Below, piece after piece: positions 25,903 to 35,194 of a stretch of DNA of 64,000 nt (within the stretch, counting starts at the first letter, position 1; the number at the start of each line of letters is the position of its first letter). Made by a program: the position numbers and the translations under genes. Below the pieces are notes generated by a model, which ran no database searches, was not told the DNA's origin, and saw only the letters and a list, made by a program, of their open reading frames with translations. Origin of the DNA: Zeimonas sp032027205 (GTDB lineage Bacteria > Pseudomonadota > Gammaproteobacteria > Burkholderiales > Burkholderiaceae_E). The stretch covers positions 2,545,418 through 2,609,417 of the forward strand of contig JAVSMN010000001.1 of NCBI GenBank assembly GCA_032027205.1, written 5' to 3'.

Positions 25903-27048
25903 TCACCCCCGCGCCACGCGCGGATCGCTGATCGCTCCCAGCACCCGCGGGCCTCGCGCCCCCGTAACGGCGCTCAGGTTCCCTGCCTTCGCATCGACGC
26001 GCTGCGCCGCGAGCCAGGCGAATGCCGCGGCTTCCACTGCCTGCGGATCGATGCGCAGCACCGCGGTAGTCTGCAGCGGCGTCGGTGACAGCCGCGCAGC
26101 GAGACGCTCCATCAGGAAGGTGTTGCGCGTGCCGCCGCCGCAGGCGTAGGCGGCTTGCACGCCGTAGTCGGCACAGGCCCGCGCAATGGTGATCGCCGCC
26201 AGTTCGACGAGGGTCGCCTGGACGTCCGCGGCGCCCGGCTTGCCGTCGCCGCGGTCGCCGCCATCGTCTGCAGCGTCGATCGCGCGCTGCAGCCAGTCCG
26301 GATTGAACCGGTCGCGGCCCGTGCTCTTCGGTGCTGCCAGCGAGAAATACGGTTCCGCGAGCATGCGGGCAAGCAGTTTTTCGTGCACGCTTCCGCTGCG
26401 CGCCCACGTCCCGTCCGCGTCGAAGTCCTGCCCGGTGTGCCGTCGGCACCAGCCGTCGAGGAGCGTGTTCGCCGGACCGGTGTCGAAACCGCGCACCGGT
26501 TCTTCCGATCCGCAGTCGGCTGGCAGCAGCGTCACGTTGGCGATGCCGCCGAGGTTGACGATCGCGCGTCGCTCGAGCGGGCTGCGGAACACCTGCGCGT
26601 GGAAGGCCGGGACGAGCGGTGCGCCCTCGCCGCCGGCGGCGATGTCGGCGGCGCGCAGATCGTGAACGACGGCGATCCGGCAACGTTCGGCCAGCCGCGC
26701 GGCGTTGAGCAACTGGATCGAGTATCCGAGCTCGGGGCGATGGCGAACGGTCTGTCCGTGCGCACCGATCGCCGTGACCTGCTCGGCCCGCAGGCCGGTC
26801 TGCAGCAGCAGCGCCTCTACCGCTTGCGCGTAGCAGTCGGCGAGCTTGCCGGCGGCGAGCATGGCGCGCGCGAGCTCGTCGGCGCCGCTCGCCTGCAGCG
26901 CGTGCAACTCGCTACGCAGCGCATCGTCGATCGCGACGCTCGCCAATCCGCCGGTGCGAATGCCGAAGTCGAGCTCGTCGATCTCGACCAACGCGGCATC
27001 GACCGCGTCGACGCTGGTTCCCGACATCAGCCCGACGAAGCGACGCAT
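25903..27048 (-). CDS. anmK: Anhydro-N-acetylmuramic acid kinase
   Basis: A 381-residue sugar kinase. The N-terminal LMSGTSVDAVDAALVEI is the AnmK phosphate-binding signature; NLGGIANVTLLP and CGGGTRNTFLMERL complete the ASKHA fold. It hydrolyses the anhydro ring and phosphorylates anhMurNAc recovered from the wall, feeding MurNAc-6-P. The upstream neighbour on the same strand is a murein peptidase (stop at 27084, 35 bases before this start), which suggests an operon. Confidence 0.96.
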   Translation of the reverse strand: MRRFVGLMSGTSVDAVDAALVEIDELDFGIRTGGLASVAIDDALRSELHALQASGADELARAMLAAGKLADCYAQAVEALLLQTGLRAEQVTAIGAHGQTVRHRPELGYSIQLLNAARLAERCRIAVVHDLRAADIAAGGEGAPLVPAFHAQVFRSPLERRAIVNLGGIANVTLLPADCGSEEPVRGFDTGPANTLLDGWCRRHTGQDFDADGTWARSGSVHEKLLARMLAEPYFSLAAPKSTGRDRFNPDWLQRAIDAADDGGDRGDGKPGAADVQATLVELAAITIARACADYGVQAAYACGGGTRNTFLMERLAARLSPTPLQTTAVLRIDPQAVEAAAFAWLAAQRVDAKAGNLSAVTGARGPRVLGAISDPRVARG

Positions 27049-27083
27049 CGCGGGCGCGCGAGGAGAAGGGACCCCGACGCGCG

Positions 27084-28403
27084 CTACTCGAAGCGCGCGA
27101 GCTTCACGCCGTCGAGTTGCGCGAGCCGCGTGCGCAGCGCGTCGGCCTGTGCGGTAAACCGCTTCATCTCGCCTTTCTCGAGCGGTGCGGAGCCGGGCAT
27201 CGCGATCGTCATCGGATCGACATTCTCGCCGTCGACGATGAATTCGTAGTGCAGGTGCGGCCCGGTGGCTATGCCGGTGGCGCCCACGTAGCCGATGACC
27301 TCGCCCTGCGCGACGTGCGTGCCGGTGGAGAGGTCGTTGGCGAATCCGTGCAGGTGCGCGTACAGCGTGCGGATGTCGTTGCGATGCTTGACGACGATGA
27401 CCTTGCCGTAGCCGCGCTGCTGGCCGATGAACTCGATGACGCCGTCGCCCGAGCTGCGCACCTTGGTGCCGATCGGCGCCGCGAAGTCGGTGCCCTTGTG
27501 CTCGCGCGTGTACTTGAGGATCGGGTGCATGCGCGCCGGCTTGAAGCCCGACGAGATGCGGCTGAACTCCACGGGTTGGCGCAGGAACGAGCGCTTCAGG
27601 CTGCGGCCGTCGAAGGCGAAATACTCGCCCTGGCCGCGGCCGCGGTCGAACCAGACCGCTTCGTGGCGCGCGCGGCCGTTGTCGAACTCGAGCGCGAGCA
27701 CGCGGCCGACCACCGGCGGATCGAGGCTGTCGGACTCGCGGATCATCTCGTAGAGCACGCGCAGCCGATCACCGCGGCGCAGGTCGCGCGTGAAGTCGAT
27801 CTTGTCCTCGAGGATGTCGGCGATCTGGCTGGCGACGGCATCGGGAATCCCCGACGAGTCGATGGCCGCGAACAGCGTGCTCTGGATCTCGGCGACGCCC
27901 ATCGCGACCTGGCGCTCGACCGGCACCGGCTCCTCGGTGACGTGAAAGCCCTCGTCGTGGCGATCGATCGTCAGCCGGCGCGCCGGCTGCGCCGAATTCG
28001 GATCGAGGCTGCCGAAGCGGTATTGCAGCGATCGAACCCGGCCGGCCGAGTCGATGTCCGCGGTGACCGTGCGCCCCGACGGAAGCTGCAGCAGCTTGCG
28101 CGCGAGCGGATTCGAGGCGACGTACCTGTGGAATTCGGGATCGGTGGCGCCGAGTCGGTCGAGCAGCGAGGCCAGCGTTTCACCGCGCCGGATTCGCTCG
28201 CTGCGCACGAAGGTTTCGTCGGATTCACCGTGCAGCGCAGGGGCGGCGACGGCAAGCGTGTCGATCACCGTCTGCAGCGACGGCGAGCTTTCGTCGGGAT
28301 GCCGCAGCGGCGCCGTTGCCAGCGCCGTGACCGCCGCCAGGGCCGTCGTCACGGCGACTGCCGTCGCCACCTTGGAGAATCGGGAGCGGAATGGGTGGCT
28401 CAT
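27084..28403 (-). CDS. M23 family metallopeptidase (murein endopeptidase)
   Basis: A 439-residue periplasmic peptidoglycan hydrolase of the MepM/YebA type. A single hydrophobic segment at residues about 12-32 anchors or exports it; an OapA/LysM-like domain around residues 70-140 precedes the M23 lysostaphin domain. Zinc ligands lie in EHKGTDFAAP and HLHYEFIVDG, with LYAHLHGF between. The ATG at 28403 is chosen because the protein then starts with the basic signal region. It is divergent from tyrS. Confidence 0.92.
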   Translation of the reverse strand: MSHPFRSRFSKVATAVAVTTALAAVTALATAPLRHPDESSPSLQTVIDTLAVAAPALHGESDETFVRSERIRRGETLASLLDRLGATDPEFHRYVASNPLARKLLQLPSGRTVTADIDSAGRVRSLQYRFGSLDPNSAQPARRLTIDRHDEGFHVTEEPVPVERQVAMGVAEIQSTLFAAIDSSGIPDAVASQIADILEDKIDFTRDLRRGDRLRVLYEMIRESDSLDPPVVGRVLALEFDNGRARHEAVWFDRGRGQGEYFAFDGRSLKRSFLRQPVEFSRISSGFKPARMHPILKYTREHKGTDFAAPIGTKVRSSGDGVIEFIGQQRGYGKVIVVKHRNDIRTLYAHLHGFANDLSTGTHVAQGEVIGYVGATGIATGPHLHYEFIVDGENVDPMTIAMPGSAPLEKGEMKRFTAQADALRTRLAQLDGVKLARFE

Positions 28404-28579
28404 CGGGCTGATCGGCTCGTCCGGTCTGGAGTTACACGTTCGCGGGCGCTTCCGCCCCTCGGCTAGAATCTGGCCCTTCACCCCCGACGACAGCCCCGGC
28501 GCGCGCCGCTTCGGCGAGGTCCGGGTCCGGCAGAAGTCGCGCGGATTCTACCGGATCTCTAGTGGATATCACCTACCCG

Positions 28580-29875
28580 ATGACGACGAACGGCCCCGGT
28601 TTCCGGAACGAAGAGCAGTCGGGGTCGATCCGGGGCGCTGCGCCGGCCGTCAGCAGCGCCGTTCGCGAGGCCCTGGCGATCACGCTGCGCGGCACCGAGG
28701 AACTGCTGGTCGAGAGCGAGTGGCTGGCCAAGCTCGCTCGCAGCGAGGCGAGCGGAACGCCGCTGCGCATCAAGCTGGGCCTCGATCCCACTGCCCCCGA
28801 TCTGCACCTCGGGCACACGGTTGTCCTGAACAAGCTTCGCCAGCTGCAGGATCTCGGCCATACCGTGATCTTCCTGATCGGCGACTTCACGGCGATGATC
28901 GGCGACCCGTCGGGGCGCAACGTCACGCGCCCGCCGCTCACGCGCGAGCAGATCGAGCAGAACGCGCGGACCTATTTCGACCAGGCGAGCCTGGTCCTCG
29001 ACGCGAGCCGCACCGAGATCCGCTACAACTCGGAGTGGTCCGACGCGCTGGGCGCGCGCGGCATGATCGAGCTCGCCGCGCGCCATACGCTCGCCCGAAT
29101 GCTCGAGCGCGACGATTTCGCCAAGCGCTACCGCGAGGGCCTGCCGATCTCGATTCACGAGTTGCTGTATCCGCTGATGCAGGGCTACGACTCGGTGGCA
29201 CTGCGCGCCGACCTCGAGCTCGGCGGCACCGACCAGAAGTTCAACCTGCTGGTCGGGCGCGAATTGCAGCGCGAGTACGGCCAGGAGCCGCAGTGCATCC
29301 TGACGATGCCGCTGCTCGAAGGCCTGGACGGCGTCGACAAGATGTCGAAGTCGAAGAACAACTACGTCGGCATCACCGAGCGGCCCGACGAGATGTTCGG
29401 CAAGCTGATGTCGATCTCCGACGCGTTGATGTGGCGCTATTTCGAGCTGTTGTCGTTCCGCCCGATGAGCGAAGTACAGGCGCTGCGCGACGAATGCGCG
29501 CAGGGGCGCAATCCGCGCGACGTCAAGGTGCTGCTCGCGCAGGAGATCGTCGAGCGATTCCATTCGCGTGCAGACGCCGGGCGCGCAACGGCGGGCTTCG
29601 ACGCGCGATTCCGGCTCGGCGCGGCGCCGGCCGACATGCCCGAGGTCGTGCTGCACGGCGCGCCGGTCGCGCTCACGCAGTTGCTCAAGCGCGCGGGGCT
29701 CGTGCCGTCGAGCAGCGAGGCGAACCGCAGCATCGAGCAGGGCGGCGTGCGCATCGACGGCGAGCGCGTCTCCGATCGGGCGCTCGAGCTCTTTCCCGGC
29801 ACCTACGTCGTGCAGATCGGCAAGCGGCGCTTCGCGCGCGTTCGCATCGAGTTGGGCGAAGCCGCGGCCGGCTGA
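28580..29875 (+). CDS. tyrS: Tyrosyl-tRNA synthetase
   Basis: A class I synthetase of the TyrZ-like branch. HLGH in PTAPDLHLGHTVV and KMSKSK in GVDKMSKSKNNYVG are the ATP-binding signatures; the C-terminal S4 domain (residues about 360-425) binds tRNA. The ATG at 28580 is taken as start; an in-frame GTG at 28562 is equally possible since neither has a good ribosome site. TAGAAT at 28464-28469 may be its -10 box. dtd follows after one base. Confidence 0.96.
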   Translation: MTTNGPGFRNEEQSGSIRGAAPAVSSAVREALAITLRGTEELLVESEWLAKLARSEASGTPLRIKLGLDPTAPDLHLGHTVVLNKLRQLQDLGHTVIFLIGDFTAMIGDPSGRNVTRPPLTREQIEQNARTYFDQASLVLDASRTEIRYNSEWSDALGARGMIELAARHTLARMLERDDFAKRYREGLPISIHELLYPLMQGYDSVALRADLELGGTDQKFNLLVGRELQREYGQEPQCILTMPLLEGLDGVDKMSKSKNNYVGITERPDEMFGKLMSISDALMWRYFELLSFRPMSEVQALRDECAQGRNPRDVKVLLAQEIVERFHSRADAGRATAGFDARFRLGAAPADMPEVVLHGAPVALTQLLKRAGLVPSSSEANRSIEQGGVRIDGERVSDRALELFPGTYVVQIGKRRFARVRIELGEAAAG

Positions 29876-29876
29876 C

Positions 29877-30359
29877 GTGCTCGCGCTGCTGCAGCGGGTC
29901 TCGCAGGCGCAGGTCGACGTCGCCGGCGAGCGGCTTGCAGCGATCGGCCGCGGACTGCTCGTCTTCTACTGTGCCGAGCGCGGCGACGACGCCGCCGACT
30001 GCGAGCGACTGCTCGGCCGCGTGCTGCGGTTGCGCTGCTTTCCCGACGAAGCCGGTCGGATGAACCGCAGCCTTGTCGACATCGACGGCGAGCTGCTCGT
30101 CGTGCCCCAGTTCACGCTCGCCGCCGACACGTCGAGCGGCAATCGACCCGGTTTCTCGGCGGCTGCATCGCCCGACGAAGGCGAGCGGCTGTTCGGGCGG
30201 TTCTTCGCGCTCGCGCGCGAAACGCACCGACGCGTGCAGGCGGGGCGCTTCGGCGCCGACATGCAGGTCTCGCTCGTCAACGACGGGCCGGTCACGTTAT
30301 GGCTGCGCTCTCGTCCGCGATCGGCCGGCGGCAGAACGACCAACCCCACGCTCGCTTGA
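29877..30359 (+). CDS. dtd: D-aminoacyl-tRNA deacylase
   Basis: A 160-residue DTD that removes D-amino acids (notably D-Tyr) from charged tRNA. The signatures VPQFTLAADTSSGNRP (usual SQFTL has Pro here instead of Ser) and the C-terminal cross-subunit motif NDGPVTLWL are present. It starts at GTG 29877, one base after the tyrS stop; the pairing with tyrS fits its proofreading role. Confidence 0.95.
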   Translation: MLALLQRVSQAQVDVAGERLAAIGRGLLVFYCAERGDDAADCERLLGRVLRLRCFPDEAGRMNRSLVDIDGELLVVPQFTLAADTSSGNRPGFSAAASPDEGERLFGRFFALARETHRRVQAGRFGADMQVSLVNDGPVTLWLRSRPRSAGGRTTNPTLA

Positions 30360-30420
30360 CTGACGGCGAGCGGGCAACCTACGCTGACATGCGACACTCG
30401 CAGCAGGGAGGTTCTACCGA

Positions 30421-31047
30421 ATGATACTTTCCAGCGAATCCTTCGCCGACGGCCAGCCGATTCCCGTCGACTTCGCCTTCTGCAAGATCGACCCGAAGTC
30501 GCACGTTGCGCTGTCGTCGAATCGCAATCCGCAACTGTCGTGGTCGGACGCGCCGGTAGGCACGCGTTCTTTCGCGATCGTCTGCCACGACATCGACGTG
30601 CCGAGCAAGCCCGACGACGTGAACCAGGAAGGGCGCGAGATCCCGTCCACGTTGCCGCGCGTGCACTTCTACCACTGGACGCTGATCGACCTGCCGATCG
30701 GGCTGCACGCAATCGCTGCCGGCGAGTTCTCCGACAAGGTCACCCCGCGTGGCAAGCCGGGCCCCACGGCGAAGCACGGCGCGCGCCAAGGCATCAACGA
30801 CTACACCGGCTGGTTCGCCGACGATCACGACATGAGCGGCGACTACTATGGCTACGACGGCCCGTGTCCGCCGTGGAACGACTCGATCGTCCACCGCTAC
30901 ACGTTCACCGTCTACGCGCTCGACGTCGAGCGGCTGCCGTTGATGGGGCGCTTCGGCGGACCCGACGCCTTGAAGGTGATCGCGCATCACCGGCTCGGCC
31001 ACGCGTCGATCACCGGCACCTTCACGCTGAACCCGAGGCTCGCCTGA
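30421..31047 (+). CDS. YbhB/YbcL family Raf kinase inhibitor-like (PEBP) protein
   Basis: A 208-residue phosphatidylethanolamine-binding-protein fold. DIDVPSKPDDVNQEG, YHWTLIDLP and GYDGPCPPWNDSIVHRYTFTVYAL are its conserved blocks, forming the anion-binding pocket. No signal peptide, so cytoplasmic. GGGAGG precedes the ATG. The molecular role of bacterial members is not settled. Its stop overlaps the next gene's predicted CTG start. Confidence 0.9.
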   Translation: MILSSESFADGQPIPVDFAFCKIDPKSHVALSSNRNPQLSWSDAPVGTRSFAIVCHDIDVPSKPDDVNQEGREIPSTLPRVHFYHWTLIDLPIGLHAIAAGEFSDKVTPRGKPGPTAKHGARQGINDYTGWFADDHDMSGDYYGYDGPCPPWNDSIVHRYTFTVYALDVERLPLMGRFGGPDALKVIAHHRLGHASITGTFTLNPRLA

Positions 31048-31694
31048 AGACCGAACTCGTCCTCGTTCGACACGGCATCACTGCCTGGAATCGCGAGCGG
31101 CGCTTCCAGGGACAGCTCGACACCCCGCTCGACGAGCAGGGCTTCGAGCAGGCTCGCAAGACCGGTCGGCGGCTGGCCTCGTGGCCGCTCGCCGCCGTCT
31201 ATACGAGCGACCTGCTGCGCGCGCGCCAGACCGCCGAAGCGATCGCCGAACCGCACGGCCTCGACCTGCGCATCGAGTCGCGGTTGCGCGAGCGCCATTA
31301 CGGCGGCTACGAGGGGCGCACCTACGAGGAGATCGAGCGCATCGATCCCGATGGCTACGGGCGCTGGCGCGCCCGCGAACCGTCCTTCGCGTTGCCCGGC
31401 GGCGGCGAGACGCTGTTGTCGCTGCACGAGCGGGTCGAGGCGGCGTTGCGCGAACTGGCGCGCCGGCACGAAGGGGAGACGGTGGTGGTCGTCACGCACG
31501 GCGGCGTGCTCGATTGCGCGTTTCGCGTCGCCACCGGCCTGGCGCTCGAAGCGCCCCGCACGCACGAGTTGCTCAACGCGAGCGTGAACCGGATCGGATG
31601 GCAGGATGGATCGTTCGCGTTGCTCGCGTGGGCCGACGCGGCGCACCTGGCCGAGGCGCTCGACGACGCAGCGCAGGCGCGCGGGCACCCGTAG
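31044..31694 (+). CDS. Histidine phosphatase family protein (GpmB/CobC-like), CTG start
   Basis: A 216-residue phosphoglycerate-mutase-fold phosphatase. LVRHGITAWN holds the phospho-accepting His; SRLRERHYGGYEG and VVVTHGGVL the other catalytic residues. The conserved N-terminus begins only four codons after the upstream stop, and the frame has no ATG, GTG or TTG nearby. CTG at 31044 overlaps the previous TGA (CTGA), with GAGG at 31035-31038 five bases before it. Initiation at CTG by coupling is therefore likely. Confidence 0.88.
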   Translation: MKTELVLVRHGITAWNRERRFQGQLDTPLDEQGFEQARKTGRRLASWPLAAVYTSDLLRARQTAEAIAEPHGLDLRIESRLRERHYGGYEGRTYEEIERIDPDGYGRWRAREPSFALPGGGETLLSLHERVEAALRELARRHEGETVVVVTHGGVLDCAFRVATGLALEAPRTHELLNASVNRIGWQDGSFALLAWADAAHLAEALDDAAQARGHP

Positions 31695-31854
31695 CGGCCC
31701 CCTGCCTGCAACGGGCGCGCCGACGCAGCGGGGCGGACGCGCCGCCGGTCGTTGCACACGATCCCTTAGAATTCTCAGCGCGGACACGGCAATCGCCCTT
31801 CCTCGCCCGTTCCCGCTGTAGCCGCTTCCCCCCGACCTTCATCGAGACGTCGCC

Positions 31855-33099
31855 ATGTTCGATCGCAGCATCGCCCTTTCCCAGGTGGATCCCGAGCTCT
31901 GGAACGCCATCCGGCTCGAGAACCGCCGCCAGGAGGCGCACATCGAACTGATCGCCTCGGAGAACTACGCGAGCCCGGCGGTGATGGCCGCGCAGGGCAG
32001 CCAGCTGACGAACAAGTACGCCGAAGGCTATCCGGGCAAGCGGTACTACGGCGGCTGCGAGCACGTCGACGTCGCCGAGCAGTTGGCGATCGATCGGGTG
32101 AAGGCGCTGTTCGGCGCCGATTGCGCGAACGTGCAGGCGCATTCGGGCGCGCAGGCCAACGAGGCGGTGTTCCTCGCGTTCCTGCAGCCCGGCGACACGA
32201 TCATGGGGATGAATCTGGCCGAGGGCGGGCACCTCACGCACGGCATGTCGCTGAACATGTCGGGCAAGTGGTTCCGCGTCGTCTCCTACGGGCTGGACGA
32301 GGCCGAGGCGATCGACTACGACGCGATGGAGCGCAAGGCGCACGAACACAAGCCGAAGCTGATCATCGCCGGCGCCTCCGCCTACAGTCTGCGCATCGAC
32401 TGGGCGCGCTTCGCGAAGGTGGCACGCGACGTCGGCGCGCTGCTGATGGCCGACATGGCGCACTACTCCGGGCTGATCGCCGGCGGCGTCTATCCGAACC
32501 CGGTGGGCCACGCCGACATCGTCACGTCGACCACCCACAAGAGCCTGCGCGGCCCGCGCGGCGGCTTCATCCTGATGCCGAGCGCGCACGAGAAGGCGAT
32601 CAACTCGGCGATCTTCCCGGGCCTGCAGGGCGGGCCGCTGATGCACGTCATCGCTGCCAAGGCCGTCGCCTTCCACGAGGCGGGCCAGCCGGCGTTCCGC
32701 GACTACGCGAAGCAGGTCGCGGCCAACGCCCAGGTGCTGGCGCAGACGCTGATCGAGCGCGGCCTGCGTATCGTCTCCGGACGCACCGAGTCGCACCTGA
32801 TGCTGGTGGACCTGCGCGCCAAGCGCATCACCGGCAAGGAAGCCGAGCGCGTGCTGGGCGACGCGCACATCACCTGCAACAAGAACGCGATCCCGAACGA
32901 TCCGGAAAAGCCGATGGTGACGAGCGGCATCCGGCTGGGTACGCCGGCGATGACGACGCGCGGGTTCGGCGTGGAGCAGGCCGAACAGGTCGGGCATCTG
33001 ATCGCGGACGTGCTCGATGCGCCGGGGGATGCGGCGCGGATCGCCATGGTACGGGAGAAGGTCGAGCAGATGACGGCGGAGTTTCCGGTCTACGGGTAA
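31855..33099 (+). CDS. glyA: Serine hydroxymethyltransferase
   Basis: A 414-residue PLP enzyme converting serine and tetrahydrofolate to glycine and methylene-THF. VTSTTHKSLRGPRGG holds the PLP lysine; IASENYASPAVMAAQGS and YAEGYPGKRYYGGCE are substrate-site blocks. In many betaproteobacteria nrdR and ribD follow; here an acetolactate-synthase-like gene on the opposite strand stands in between. TAGAAT at 31768-31773 could be a -10 box. Confidence 0.98.
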   Translation: MFDRSIALSQVDPELWNAIRLENRRQEAHIELIASENYASPAVMAAQGSQLTNKYAEGYPGKRYYGGCEHVDVAEQLAIDRVKALFGADCANVQAHSGAQANEAVFLAFLQPGDTIMGMNLAEGGHLTHGMSLNMSGKWFRVVSYGLDEAEAIDYDAMERKAHEHKPKLIIAGASAYSLRIDWARFAKVARDVGALLMADMAHYSGLIAGGVYPNPVGHADIVTSTTHKSLRGPRGGFILMPSAHEKAINSAIFPGLQGGPLMHVIAAKAVAFHEAGQPAFRDYAKQVAANAQVLAQTLIERGLRIVSGRTESHLMLVDLRAKRITGKEAERVLGDAHITCNKNAIPNDPEKPMVTSGIRLGTPAMTTRGFGVEQAEQVGHLIADVLDAPGDAARIAMVREKVEQMTAEFPVYG

Positions 33100-33290
33100 G
33101 GGCGCGCCCTCCGCCAGGCCACCGGCGCGTGACAGGCGCCCTGGACTCGCGCGGCTGCGCCGGTCTCGCCGTCGCCGCGTGCCGTGGCGACACGCCCGTT
33201 GCCGCGCGAGTGCTGCGGCCCCGCTTCGCGCGGCTTCCCGCTGCCGAGGGGCGCTGCGCGGACTGCCGGCGTGAGCGCCGCCTTCCTGCC
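33100..33290. other. glyA/TPP-enzyme convergent spacer
   Basis: This very GC-rich 191-base spacer lies between two converging genes. No terminator with a T-run, no promoter and no open frame with family features was seen; nrdR, often found here, is absent. Confidence 0.5.
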
Positions 33291-35117
33291 CTATCCGCCC
33301 CGGATCGCGTCCAGCGTGGCGTTCGGCGTGATGGCCTGCGGATCTACGTCGAGCGTAACGATCGCCGGCCGGCGTTGCATTCGCGCGTGCGCGAGCGCGG
33401 CGCGCATTGCGGGCTCGAACTCGCCGGTGGTGCGCACGCGCGCGCCGAAGCCGCCGTAGGCCTCACCGAGCTTCACGAAGTCGGGATTCGCCAGTGCGGT
33501 GCCGAAGATGCGGCCCGGAAACTCGCGTTCCTGGTGCATGCGAATCGTGCCGTACATGCCATTGTCGAAGACGATGACGACGAGCCCTGCCTCGTATTGC
33601 GCGGCGGTGGCGAGCTCCTGTCCCGTCATCAGGAAGTCGCCGTCGCCGGCGAAGCAGACGACGGTTCGATTCGGCTCGGTGATCGCTGCGGCCACGGCGG
33701 CCGGCACGCCGTAGCCCATCGAGCCCGCGGTGGTCGACAGCAACGTGCGCAGTCCGGCGTAGGGCCAGAAGCGGTTGGCCCAGGTGGCGAAATTGCCGGC
33801 GCCGTTGGTGAGGATCGCGTCCGGTGGCAGAAGGCGGCGCAGCGTCTGCACGATCTGCCAGAGATTCAGCGCCGGCGCCTGATTCGCCGTCGCGTAGATG
33901 GGCGGCTCGCCCTGCCACGCTTCGTACTGCGCGCGCGCCTCTTCCATCGACCCGGCCCAAGCCTGCGGGTCGACGGCGAGCTCGCGCAGCGCCGCGGCGA
34001 TCTCCGGCATGCCGCTGGCGATCAGCAACTCCGCCTGGTAGACGCGGCCGAGTTCGTCGACGCCCGCGTGGACGTGCACGAGACGCTGCCGCGGGACAGG
34101 CGCCTCGAGCAGCGCGTAGCCCGAGGTCGTCATCTCGCCCAGCCGCGGGCCGATCGCCAGCAGCAGGTCGGCATCGCGAACGCGGGCAGCGAGTTTCGGG
34201 TTCACGCCGATGCCGACGTCGCCGACATAGTTCGGCAGGCGATTGTCGTAGAGGTCCTGGTAGCGAAACGCACACGCCACCGGTAGCCGATTCCTTTCCG
34301 CGAAGACGCGCAGGTCGTCGCAGGCCTGGCGCGTCCAGCCGCTGCCGCCGAGCAGCACGAGCGGGCGCCTCGCGCCGGCGAGCATCGCGCGCAAGCGCTC
34401 GATCTGCGAAGCGCCGGGGTTGGCGCGAACCGCCGAATGCGGCGCGGCGTCCGCGACGCTCGCGCGCGCCGCCAATACGTCTTCGGGAAGCGCGAGCACG
34501 ACCGGTCCCATCCGCCCGCTCATCGCCGTCTGGAACGCACGTGCGACGTACTCGGGAATGCGATCGACTCGATCGACCTGCGCGACCCATTTCGTCATCG
34601 GCCCGAACATGCGGCGGTAGTCGATCTCCTGGAACGCTTCGCGATCGACGAAATCGGTGCCCACCTGACCGACGAGAACGACCATCGGCACCGAGTCCTG
34701 GAATGCCGCGTGCACGCCGACCGAGGCGTTGGTCGCGCCGGGACCGCGCGTGACCATCACCACGCCGGCTCGGCCGGTGAGCTTTGCGTATGCGTCGGCC
34801 ATGTAGGTCGCGCCGCCTTCCTGCCGGCAGACGACGAAGCGCAGGCGATTGCGATGCGAATGCAGGCCGTCGAGGACGGCGAGGTAGCTTTCGCCGGGAA
34901 CGCCGAACACAGTGTCGACGCCCTGGCCGATCAACGCGTCGGCGACGATGTGCCCGCCGATGCGCTCGCGCATGGGTGCGGCCCGCTCGCGCATGGGTGC
35001 GACACGCTCGCCCATGGGTGCGGCCCGCTCGCGGGAGGGTGCCACGCGCTCGCTGGTGGTTGCGACACGCTCGCCCGTAGGTACGACGCGCTCGCCCGCC
35101 GGAGATGTTCCGCTCAA
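33291..35117 (-). CDS. Thiamine pyrophosphate enzyme, acetolactate synthase-like
   Basis: A 608-residue TPP-dependent enzyme of the acetolactate synthase/oxalyl-CoA decarboxylase family. RQEGGATYMADAYAKLTG holds the catalytic Glu; GDGDFLMTGQELATA is the Mg/TPP motif. No regulatory subunit is nearby, so it is probably not the biosynthetic IlvB. TTG at 35117 is the start, backed by GAGGAGGAA upstream on the minus strand. The first 50 residues are seven heptapeptide repeats of the form (G/R/S)ERVAPM that have no counterpart in the family core, which begins at about residue 51 (RIGGHIVADALI). Confidence 0.85.
   Translation of the reverse strand: MSGTSPAGERVVPTGERVATTSERVAPSRERAAPMGERVAPMRERAAPMRERIGGHIVADALIGQGVDTVFGVPGESYLAVLDGLHSHRNRLRFVVCRQEGGATYMADAYAKLTGRAGVVMVTRGPGATNASVGVHAAFQDSVPMVVLVGQVGTDFVDREAFQEIDYRRMFGPMTKWVAQVDRVDRIPEYVARAFQTAMSGRMGPVVLALPEDVLAARASVADAAPHSAVRANPGASQIERLRAMLAGARRPLVLLGGSGWTRQACDDLRVFAERNRLPVACAFRYQDLYDNRLPNYVGDVGIGVNPKLAARVRDADLLLAIGPRLGEMTTSGYALLEAPVPRQRLVHVHAGVDELGRVYQAELLIASGMPEIAAALRELAVDPQAWAGSMEEARAQYEAWQGEPPIYATANQAPALNLWQIVQTLRRLLPPDAILTNGAGNFATWANRFWPYAGLRTLLSTTAGSMGYGVPAAVAAAITEPNRTVVCFAGDGDFLMTGQELATAAQYEAGLVVIVFDNGMYGTIRMHQEREFPGRIFGTALANPDFVKLGEAYGGFGARVRTTGEFEPAMRAALAHARMQRRPAIVTLDVDPQAITPNATLDAIRGG
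34963..35109 (-). repeat. Seven tandem 21-bp repeats encoding an N-terminal heptapeptide array
   Basis: Seven exact-length 21-bp units, each CGCTCGC..GGGTGCG.. on the plus strand, span the 5' end of the TPP-enzyme gene. The units near the enzyme core are most alike and those near the start codon most diverged. Several contain in-frame ATG codons, so copy changes would keep the frame. Confidence 0.92.
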
Positions 35118-35194
35118 CTCGTTCCTCCTCGATCGACGATTGTAGGGCGACCGGTCGAGCCGTCGCCCGCGCCCGACAGGAGATAATGCCGAGC

